Below are positions 11,442 through 18,410 of a DNA stretch of 64,000 nt, piece by piece. The notes beneath the pieces are model-generated. The model searched no databases and had not been told where the DNA came from. It was given only the letters and a program-made list of their open reading frames with translations. The stretch comes from Paraescarpia echinospica (taxonomy: Eukaryota > Annelida > Polychaeta > Sabellida > Siboglinidae), in contig CM034532.1 in NCBI GenBank assembly GCA_020002185.1, forward strand, positions 24,588,838-24,652,837, written 5' to 3'. The number at the start of each line of letters is the position of its first letter. Position 1 is the first letter of the stretch. Made by a program: the position numbers and the translations under genes.

Positions 11442-12252
11442 CTGAAAACACCCAACTATTACACTTCTGCGGCCTTCAGCGACAGCGATGTAGATGGACC
11501 GTGTTGCCGACCGTTCGCGGAATCTTTCAGCCGACCACCATCACCGTCTGTCAGCCAACCATTCGCGGCATCTGTCAGCCGACCACCGTCACCGTCTGTC
11601 AGCCGACCACCGTCACCGTCTGTCAGCCGACCACCATCACCGTCTGTCAGCAGACCATTCGCGGCATCTGTCAGCCGACCACCGTCAACGTATGTCAGCC
11701 GACCTCCATCACCGTCTGTCAGCCGATCAATCACACCGTCTACTCACAAAGTTACTCGTTATTGACAAAATACGACAAAATCACTCGTTCTACATGGGTT
11801 GTCATGTTTGCAAGAAGCGTATGATTGTCGACGATCATGGTCATTTGCAATGCGAACGACACGGTTACGTGGCCTCTGAAACACATGTCATTGTTCGAAT
11901 GTGCTTAGTTGAGGCAGCGATGGGTCAATGTATATGGTTGACTTTATTTGACCAGTGTATGGCCACTCTCCTAAAAGTGCATGCCAAAACGTTTGCTGTT
12001 ATGGGCGAAACGATGCAGACTTACACACTGAACTCTTGTGTCCCTCACCATATAGAAAACTCGACGAGGTGCCTACACAAACTACAATGTCACACATCAG
12101 TAGTAATAGGTGACCCTTACCGCGCATGGTTGGCGCGGCGCGGAGCAAATCCCATGTTAAGAGATAGGCGTTTCCTCCCTACCGCGCATTTTCTACCGCT
12201 TACGATATATGCAAATGAGCTTTTATGCACGGTCGGGAGGAAGTGCAAATGA
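11442..12252 (+). CDS. RPA70-C-like zinc-ribbon OB-fold gene (left copy)
   Basis: The frame from 11494 (252 codons) starts with 8-residue His/Arg-rich repeats (ADHRHRLS type, residues about 13-80). It then has YMGCHVCKKRM (Cys103, Cys106), LQCERHG (Cys120, His123), IVRMCLVE and IWLTLFDQCMATLL. This is the order of the RPA70 C-terminal DNA-binding domain, an OB-fold with an inserted zinc ribbon, so binding to single-stranded DNA is likely. The last 45 residues run into a repeat shared with 17967-18047. A second frame over the same repeats begins with the leader KTPNYYTSAAFSD and ends at 11764; the OB-fold frame is +1 to it. In this arm the leader start is CTG at 11442; the right arm has ATG. 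Whether the protein starts internally or needs a frameshift is not known. Confidence 0.65.
11528..11740 (+). repeat. 24-bp coding minisatellite (PPSPSVSR / HRLSADHH)
   Basis: About nine 24-bp units of the type GTCAGCCGACCACCGTCACC plus 4 nt, with variants containing ATTCGCGGCATC. Because 24 is a multiple of three, all three plus frames stay open: Ser/Pro-rich in the leader frame, His/Arg-rich in the OB-fold frame. Confidence 0.85.
12100..12180 (+). repeat. Copy of the GC-rich CGCGCATGGTTGG repeat
   Basis: About 80 bp (GTAGTAATAG to TTTCCTCCCT) is repeated in inverted orientation at 17967-18047 beside a hairpin. Here it forms the C-terminal coding part of the OB-fold ORF, which suggests that end was replaced by a repeat. 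Confidence 0.8.
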
Positions 12253-12325
12253 CCAATCACGAGCGAGCTGAGCATTGTGGGCGTGGCTAGTTATGCAAAT
12301 GAGCTATCAAGGTCAAAGGTCAAGT
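12205..12325 (+). promoter_or_regulatory. Octamer, CCAAT, GC-box and DR1 motif cluster
   Basis: ATGCAAAT octamers (POU-type) near 12208 and 12293, CCAAT near 12253, GGGCGTGG near 12280, and a perfect DR1 (AGGTCAAAGGTCA) at 12310-12322. Motif identity is visible; activity is inferred. Confidence 0.45.
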
Positions 12326-12339
12326 ACCCGGATGCAGGT

Positions 12340-12790
12340 CAAGGTAACGTGGCGCCACATGTCGGATAGGTCATGAACTAAAACAGCGCCCCTTGCGGAA
12401 TTTTTCGGAACTAATTAGTTTGACCAGTAGCGCCCCTAGCGGATTTTTGGTAAAATAAATGGCTTGACCACTGGTGCCACCTACCGGATTTTTGGTGAAC
12501 TAACTATACAAGTGGTGCCACCTGACGGACAAGTTGTAAACTAACTGTTCGAATACTGTCCAAATTCGTGTATCTTAGTTTGACCATTAGCGCCACCTAG
12601 CGGAATGTTTTTGAACTAAATTTCACTGGCGGATATGTCATTAACTACAAGTGGTGCCACCTGGCGGATAAGTTGTGAAGTAAATGTTTGGGTACTGCCA
12701 AAATTCGTGTCTCTTACACGCTTGCGTGCAATAGAGCCCCTGACGGATAGCTCAGGAACTACAAACATCATCCCCTAGTGGACAAGTGAG
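12340..12790 (-). promoter_or_regulatory. Array of CTCF-like motifs
   Basis: About nine related motifs every 40-70 bp, each followed by a GAACTAA-type spacer. On the minus strand two fit the CTCF core strictly: CCGCTAGGTGGCGC (about 12589-12603) and CCGCCAGGTGGCAC (about 12652-12666). Others differ by one or two bases (TACCGG, TGACGG, or a missing G). All point the same way. A related array is at 27545-28010 and single sites lie near 10090, 10228, 17751, 17790 and 21218. Confidence 0.6.
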
Positions 12791-12996
12791 CGAACCACAT
12801 ATGAGTACAGCAAATATTCGTGTCTGTTGTTTTTGTCTCGTCCATAAACTCCTGGTGGATATATCATCATCAACTGAAAGCACCCCTGTTAGGTAAGTAG
12901 TGAACTAAATAACTACTCTGCAGTCCGCGTTTGTTTACATTCTACTCAGCAGTCCGTGCTTTTGAATTTTCTACAATCTGTCATCTTTCGGCACGC

Positions 12997-13035
12997 CCAC
13001 GTGATCTTTATGGTCTGTGGACCGGTTATAAAAGG
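12997..13035 (+). promoter_or_regulatory. Promoter of the MGANSS gene
   Basis: GGCACGCCCACGTGA (CACGTG near 12999) followed after about 20 bp by TTATAAAAGG (about 13026-13035), which lies about 45 bp before the ATG. A second copy of the GGCACGCCCACGTGA phrase stands at about 13661, downstream of the gene. Confidence 0.6.
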
Positions 13036-13077
13036 CTTGCGTCTGCTTTTGTGGTCATTATAGCTTACTTCTTGAAA

Positions 13078-13566
13078 ATGGGTGCGAATTCGTCTACTGA
13101 CAACGTCCGACAAGGGATTTTGCTACCGATGGTGCAGCCTTCTCCGGCTACGGGCCCACTCGACCTCTCGACCCCGACAATCATCCCGGACCAACAGCTA
13201 ACAACCAATTCAACGACCAGTCTGACGACCAGTTCGACGACCAAACCAATTTCGTCTCTGTCATCAGCTCCGTCAACCGAACCAACCATCAATGATCTAC
13301 TCTACAGTCTACACCTTAAAAATGGTCGAGATGTTGCCGGAAGCAACAAGCGACGACACCCGGCGACCGACCTGTGTACCTGTCACCCGGCCAAGCGACT
13401 GTGTCCGTCACTGACCACATCCGACCACCGCAAGGAGACACGACGCCTCGTGAGGTTATCGATGAAGAAACTACGCGAGATGCGCAAGACCCGCGACCCG
13501 GAGTCTTGTCTGCGACGCTCTGTGCTCATCAAGAACACACTGTCGCGGACAAAACGCGAACAATAG
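13078..13566 (+). CDS. Small basic protein with MGxxxS start and PLDLS motif
   Basis: 162 codons, intact in this arm, with a TATA box about 45 bp upstream. The start MGANSST fits the N-myristoylation pattern MGxxxS/T. Residues 27-31 are PLDLS, the CtBP-binding motif type. Residues 38-70 are a Ser/Thr-rich low-complexity linker. A Cys/His/Lys/Arg segment follows (NKRRH 90-94, LCTCHPAKRLC 99-109), then a basic C-terminus (RRLVRLSMKKLREMRKTRD) suggesting a nuclear signal or helix. I recognise no family. Membrane or transcription-control roles are inferred from motifs. An earlier in-frame ATG at 12931 lies upstream of the TATA box, so 13078 is preferred. The right-arm copy has a stop at codon 81. 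Confidence 0.55.
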   Translation: MGANSSTDNVRQGILLPMVQPSPATGPLDLSTPTIIPDQQLTTNSTTSLTTSSTTKPISSLSSAPSTEPTINDLLYSLHLKNGRDVAGSNKRRHPATDLCTCHPAKRLCPSLTTSDHRKETRRLVRLSMKKLREMRKTRDPESCLRRSVLIKNTLSRTKREQ

Positions 13567-13920
13567 TCTTTACATAGCAGAAACGGTTCTTTTCAGAGCC
13601 AACCACCTTCTCACAAAAGAGTATTAGCTATTCTCATAGGTTAAACATTTTGTGTTCGTTCGGCACGCCCACGTGACCTTTCGTATTGTTCGAGGAAAGT
13701 GAAGCGTCATGTTAGAACAGTACAGGTACATAATAACCTCCCAGATAAGATGTACCAGTATTTATACAGTTTACCGTATTAAGGGTCAAGTGTACAAATG
13801 TCCATTAGAACGTTTTTATCTTTTTTGTACTATAGTATTTAAATTCGTGCTTCTTCGGTAAAACCTTCCAAACTTGCTTCTGTCGTAAAACAATTAACCT
13901 GGCATGGGTAACCGAAAACG
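13567..13920. other. No gene recognised
   Basis: 3' flank of the MGANSS gene with one more GGCACGCCCACGTGACC phrase near 13661. No coding frame. Confidence 0.5.
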
Positions 13921-13925
13921 AACTC

Positions 13926-14012
13926 ATAGATTCATACATAGATACATACATAGATACGTACATAGAGACATACATAGATACATACATAGAGACATACATA
14001 GATACATACACG
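13926..14012 (+). repeat. Tandem repeat CATACATAGATA / CATACATAGAGA
   Basis: Short units of 8-16 bp alternating CATACATAGATA and CATACATAGAGA. The minus-strand frame across it is a MYVS run and is not a gene. Confidence 0.9.
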
Positions 14013-14055
14013 TGGTACGAATCACACAACACGCACATGAACTCTGACCAACTAG

Positions 14056-14193
14056 ATGGTGAAAGACTGTTTGAGTGTTTTGTTAGACGCGGGTGTGAAG
14101 CTATCCGACGTGACAGTCGAACAGTTGTGTAATACCAATACTTGGTTGCAAGACTCTGTATCAATGTCTAGTCTCTGGTTCTTGTCGTCATGA
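14056..14193 (+). pseudogene. LPDD-family fragment, N-terminus missing
   Basis: 45 codons (MVKDCLSVLLDAGVKLSDVT..., then LCNTNTWLQDSVSM) match residues 23-60 of the LPDD protein at 28192-28431. The N-terminal LPDDIL part is gone and the end runs into a new frame after LQDS. The same fragment is at 49484-49621 in the right arm. Confidence 0.6.
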
Positions 14194-14222
14194 AGCGTGA
14201 CATGTAAATACGTTTGTGTTGT

Positions 14223-14312
14223 AATAAACTGTGCAAACCTCATCTTGTGTCTTTTTCATAGTGTAATACAAAGCATATGTTGGGAACCATACTAATAGTC
14301 TTACACATCACA
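14223..14312 (+). terminator. Shared 3' block with poly(A) signal
   Basis: AATAAACTGTGCAAACCTCA, then a pyrimidine run ending CATAG, then CATATGTTGGGAACC and ACTAATAGTCTTACAC. Nearly the same block ends the LPDD gene (28643-28716). The AATAAA...GTGCAAACTT part follows the LPDD paralogue near 18566, and the GTTGGGAACC...TAATAG part forms the end of both zinc-finger genes, where it encodes WEPY and the stop. Confidence 0.55.
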
Positions 14313-14800
14313 AGTATGTCTGTGTAGTTCAGTAGAGATGATAGCCACTGATGTCTGTGTAGTTCAGTACAGAGACGTTAGCCAGTTATGTATCTGTGTA
14401 GTTCAGTACATATACGGTAACCACTTATGTCTGTGTAGTGCAGTACAGTTATGTTAACCACTTATGTCTGTGTAGTTCAGTACATATATGGTAGCCACTT
14501 ATGTCTGTGTAGTGCAGTACAGTTATGTTAACCACTTATGTATGTGTAGTTCAGTACAGATATGGTAGCCACTTATGTCTGTGTAGTTCAGTACAGAGAT
14601 GTTAACCACTTATGTGTGTGTAGTTCAGTACAGAGATGACAGCCAGTTATGTCTGTGTGTAGTTCAGTACAGAGATGTTAGCCTGTTATGTCGGTATGTA
14701 GTTCAGTAAAAACGTTAGTCGGTTATGTATGTGTGTAGTTCAGTACAGAGACGTTAGTCAGTTATGTCTGTGTATAGTCAGTTATGTATGTATAGTCCAG
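14313..14800 (+). repeat. 37-40 bp tandem array (GTAGTTCAGTACAGA)
   Basis: About 13 units of the type TATGTCTGTGTAGTTCAGTA followed by CAGAGATGTTAACCACT and variants. Noncoding. The right arm has a longer array (48540-49365), and a related array is at 28720-29030. Confidence 0.9.
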
Positions 14801-14806
14801 TGTGAG

Positions 14807-14944
14807 TGACGTCATGATACGCGCAGTAATGTTGTGCGAGAGGTGAGTAGGTTGAACAGGTAGTGCTTTGGTTAGCCATCGTTTTGAACTTGCGCACTTG
14901 AATGTAATTTCATCATTTGACGTCATCGTCAGTGAGTGACGTCA
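14807..14944 (+). promoter_or_regulatory. Three TGACGTCA (CRE) sites
   Basis: TGACGTCA at 14807-14814 and 14918-14925, and TGACGTCA at 14937-14944. The set is repeated near 29035-29170 and in the right arm, and is better conserved than the arrays around it. Confidence 0.5.
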
Positions 14945-15012
14945 AGGTACGTGCAGTCATTTTGACCAACACACCGCACGAATCAAACTATAGACACGAG
15001 TTGTACAAACGA

Positions 15013-15330
15013 AACAAGAGACGAGACTACGGATGACACATCACACGAGACTACGGATGACACAGCACACGAGACTACGGACGAGACAAGAGACGAGACT
15101 ATGACCGAGATATGTCACGAGACTACGGATGACACATCACACGAGACTACGGATGACACATCACACGAGCGTACCGACGAGACAAGAGACGAGACTATGA
15201 CCGAGATATGTCACGAGACTACGGATGACACATCACACGAGACTACGGATGACATATCACACGAGACTACGGATGAAACATCACACGAGAGTACCGACGA
15301 GACAAGGGACGAGACTATGACCGAGATAGT
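15013..15330 (+). repeat. 24-bp minisatellite (ETTDDTSH)
   Basis: Units of GAGACTACGGATGACACATC plus ACAC, mixed with GAGACTATGACCGAGATATG plus TCAC. About 13 units in a higher-order pattern. It keeps a frame open (ETTDDTSH) but has no promoter or conserved start, so it is called a repeat. Confidence 0.85.
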
Positions 15331-15447
15331 CACGAACGTGGCACGAATTGAACTTAGACCAACTAGTTGGTCAAACGAAACACTAATCTTAACGGGTTAT
15401 CACGTCAAATTCCCTCAAAAGGGGGCAAACAGACGGGTTATCACGTG

Positions 15448-15838
15448 AGATTCCATCAATTTGATGGAATTCCATCAGAATAGACGGTACGTGTGAGATT
15501 CCATCAAAAAGATGGAATTCCATCAGAATAGACGGGTTACTGCGTGAGATTCCATCAAAAAGATGGAATTCCATCAGAATAGACGCGTTACCCTGTGAGA
15601 TCCCATCAAAAAGATGGAATTCCATCAGAATAGACGCGTTACCGTGTGAGATTCCATCAATTTGATGGAATTCCATCAGAATAAACAGGTTACCGTGTGA
15701 GATTCCATCAATTTGACGGAATTCCATCAGAATAGACGGGTTACTGCGTGAGATTCCATCAATTTGATGTAATTCCATCAGAATAGACGGGTTACCGTGT
15801 GAGATTCCATCAATTTGACGGAATTCCATCAGAATAAG
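15448..15838 (+). repeat. 51-bp array of palindromic ATTCCATC units
   Basis: Eight units (one shortened to about 46 bp). Each has ATTCCATC, an AT-rich centre (AATTT or AAAAA), GATGGAATTCCATC and a spacer AGAATAGACGGGTTACYGTG. The inverted halves give a strong dyad (TTCCATCAATTTGATGGAA). 51 is a multiple of three, so both strands keep open frames that are not genes. Confidence 0.9.
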
Positions 15839-15919
15839 AGAGTTATACAAACAAAACTTAGACCGACGAGTTCCAAAAGTCATTCCGTTCTTTACCTTTG
15901 AACAGTAAACACGTACATC

Positions 15920-16928
15920 GTGAGCTTATCGACTTGTCTACCAGCTGCCAACAAGCCTACGCCAGTATCACGGGCGGCCTTCCAGTGCCCAGATTGCAAG
16001 AGACATTTCACACGGAAAGATAGCTGGAAACAACACATTGCCCACAGTCGCTGTAGGTCATCAACAAACACTACGTCGACAAGCACTACGTTGTTCAATT
16101 CACTTGTCCAGGCGCCGACTACGACACCCACGATTCCGACCTCAGCAACAAGCTCGACATTCTTGTCTCCATCTCAAGTGACCATGGAGCATACAAAGAA
16201 GATGGCGCTGGTCGATCCCCGTATTTTGGAAAACATTCAACCACAGCGTCCTTCTCCTGCTAACCCTATCGAAAGGGTCTTGCAACGACTCGACAGTGAA
16301 ATGCTAGACATACTAGAACGAAACGATATACACGAGAGGGAAAAAGTTGTGTTGTATAACCAGGTGTTGAATCGGTACAACGATCTTTCCAACAAACGTA
16401 TCCAAGAACCCGTGCGTATGATCATCGAAAAATTTCCCAGTGAAGAGAAAAACAAAGTACAAACCTGCTAACGAAAATGAAATTGTCGAAAATAAGAACA
16501 TCGAAAATGAAATCATCGACAGTGTTCCAAAAACTATGAAGCAGAAAGCACGAAGACTCATTGATAAAATGAAAGGTGCCGTAAGTTGGAACGATCGGGG
16601 CGAGATGATGTACAGAAACAAGGCGGTTCCCGGAAGTAATATCGTGGACCTTGTGAATGACGTGTTGAGAAAACGGAAGTCGTTTGAACCGGTGGGATGG
16701 GAAACCTTTGCTCGTGGTCTCAAGGATGTCAACACACCAATGGATTTAGTTGGGAACTCAGATCGTTGGCTTTACATGCAGACAGCGTCAGTGGACGGCG
16801 ACATATCAAAGGAAACCAGCATTCCGTTTGACAGTGGTCGTCGTCGGCGTTGTAGACGACCTGCATCATCGCGGCGCGCAGTTCATTCGGCGACACCTTT
16901 GCAAATCACACGTTGGGAACCATATTAG
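15920..16928 (+). pseudogene. Zinc-finger/WEPY protein A (left copy, frameshifted)
   Basis: Near the N-terminus is one finger, CPDC...H...C (C-x2-C-x12-H-x5-C; C23, C26, H39, C45). A Ser/Thr-rich linker follows, then a conserved region starting KKMALVDPRILENI, with LDSEMLDILERNDIHEREK, VPKTMKQKARRLIDKMK, WNDRGEMMYRNKAVPGSNIV and GWETFARGLKDV, then an Arg-rich tail ending RWEPY. I have seen this architecture in unnamed invertebrate proteins but know no function. In this arm the start codon is GTG (ATG in the right arm) and one extra A near 16460 shifts the frame (GTACAAACC against GTACAACC). Confidence 0.65.
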
Positions 16929-17265
16929 CATTACTGATTTGCGACAAAAACAGATTCGCGTGGGACATACAATTCACAGGAACAGTGTTCAAAAGAGCTC
17001 ATATGAGGAATATTCAAATAAAATTGTGTTTATGGTATGGATGAGTGTGTTTGTTTGTTTTTAGTTTTCATAGTCATCAAGACACAACTATCTTTTCCTC
17101 ATTTCACTGACAACAAAGTTGCACAATCGAAACATCAAACACTTATTAGGTTTCGGCGTCATCTCATTTGCATAGCCAATCAGACCGAACGTACATCACG
17201 TGACTTCCCTTAACACAAAAACTGTGCATGTTCATGAGAGAGGCGATATCCGACGACACTCAATG
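16929..17265. promoter_or_regulatory. Poly(A) signal and octamer/CCAAT/E-box cluster
   Basis: AATAAA near 17017 ends the zinc-finger gene. ATTTGCAT (octamer) near 17166, CCAAT near 17176 and CACGTGAC near 17197 follow. No TATA box or gene start is evident downstream. Confidence 0.4.
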
Positions 17266-17269
17266 GACA

Positions 17270-17770
17270 CCAATGTAATTAGTCAGAGTATTGCCATCTA
17301 CCGGCCATGATAGATCTCTATTCGTTGACACACTTCGAGGAATACCGAAAGCATAGAGGTCGCCATGACATTCAAGTAACTTCCGGTGCGTCGTCACTTC
17401 CGACGTAGTGTCCCTAGTAGAGGCTGCCATAACAAGCGAATTTGAAAACTCGAAAACGACTATGTCAATAACATGTAAGGTCAACCACCTGACAGGACTT
17501 CATTCAAAGAGGTGACCATCATGGTTTCCGACGCCACTCAACGGTCACCAATGTAATTAGTCAGAGTATTGCCATCTACCGACCATGATAGGTCTCTATT
17601 CGTTGACACACTTCCGGAAATATCGGAAGCGTAGAGTCCGCCATGACAGTCAAGTAACTTCCGGTGCGACGTCACTTCCGACGTAGCGTCCCTAGTAGAG
17701 GCTGCCATGACAGTCAAGTAACTTCCGGTACGACGTCACTTCCGTCGTAGCGCCCCCTAGTGGATAATCG
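17270..17770 (-). repeat. Direct duplication (about 250 bp) with ETS-CRE sites
   Basis: 17274-17500 recurs at 17520-17700 (CACCAATGTAATTAGTCAGA... to CGACGTAG), with a third partial copy at 17700-17760. On the minus strand each copy holds CGGAAGTGACGTC next to CCGGAAGTTACTT: an ETS core fused to a CRE. Minus-strand frames here lack protein character. Confidence 0.6.
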
Positions 17771-17805
17771 GAGTACTACGTCACATGGTGGCGCCATCTA
17801 GCGGT
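17751..17805 (-). promoter_or_regulatory. Two perfect CTCF-like motifs
   Basis: On the minus strand CCACTAGGGGGCGCTACG (about 17751-17765) and CCGCTAGATGGCGCCACC (about 17786-17803), both full matches to the CTCF core consensus. They lie just beyond the ETS-CRE repeats. Confidence 0.6.
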
Positions 17806-17834
17806 TAAAAATATATAATTAGGTTAGCTAGAGA

Positions 17835-18047
17835 AAAAAAGTTGGGTTTAACCTCGCGAAAATGTTGTGTTTTTGTCCCTCTGGGAAAAAAAATAAAATT
17901 TTTAGAAAATTTATACAACCACTTTGGTGGTTGTACAAATTTTCGCGAGGTTAACCCCAACTTTTTAGGGAGGAAACGCCTATCTCTTAACATGGGATTT
18001 GCTCCGCGCCGCGCCAACCATGCGCGGTAAGGGACATCTATTACTAC
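17835..18047 (-). repeat. Hairpin repeat plus GC-rich module
   Basis: Outer inverted halves (GTTAACCTCGCGAAAA type) at 17838-17862 and 17938-17966, and an inner hairpin ACAACCACTTTGGTGGTTGT at 17915-17934. The adjacent 17967-18047 is the inverted copy of 12100-12180. It may be a short foldback element; the interior differs between arms. Confidence 0.7.
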
Positions 18048-18167
18048 TCACATCTAGAAATGGTACATTAGAATCTTACCCTGTTTCAGCCTCTCTCCGC
18101 TACGGATGTCACAACTTCCTATGTGGCGTCCACGCTGAAAAATGAGTTTGCACTTTACATGGGCTAA

Positions 18168-18410
18168 ATCATTAGACAATGCGTAAAAACCGATTGCGAG
18201 GCATCTGAGATAGATGACTTCAGTCAACTCCATCACCTTTGTCTTTTACCCGATGATATTTTAATTGATATGTACTTTAGCGATGTCATAAAGCGATTCG
18301 ATGCAACGTTGGTTCTTAGAAATTGGTTGAGTGCCATAGTGCTTGCGTGGTTAAAGATACCCCATCCAGACTCTGATTATTGGAATGTTGCCACGAATGG
18401 TTGCGTGTAG
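18168..18410 (+). pseudogene. LPDD-family paralogue, no start codon
   Basis: Open frame with no ATG before the core: SEIDDFSQLHHLCLLPDDILI, then DVIKRFDATLVLRNWLS, ending NGCV-stop. It parallels the 28-kb gene both upstream (NPSQCHHDC) and through the core. LPDDIL resembles an F-box start but the rest is not clearly an F-box. An AATAAAATGTGCAAAC signal follows at about 18566. Confidence 0.5.

Noticed and set aside
13805..14164. MYVSMYVS frame
   Set aside because: Tandem repeat translation.
14313..15838. CRISPR-like repeat arrays
   Set aside because: Units are contiguous tandem copies without unique spacers, in an animal genome.
15101..15883. ETTDDTSH and ILMEF repeat proteins
   Set aside because: Both derive from arrays with periods divisible by three; there is no conserved flanking coding sequence.
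17260..17484. Minus-strand 74-codon frame in the ETS-CRE region
   Set aside because: Its frame is not kept in the duplicated unit or cleanly in the right arm.
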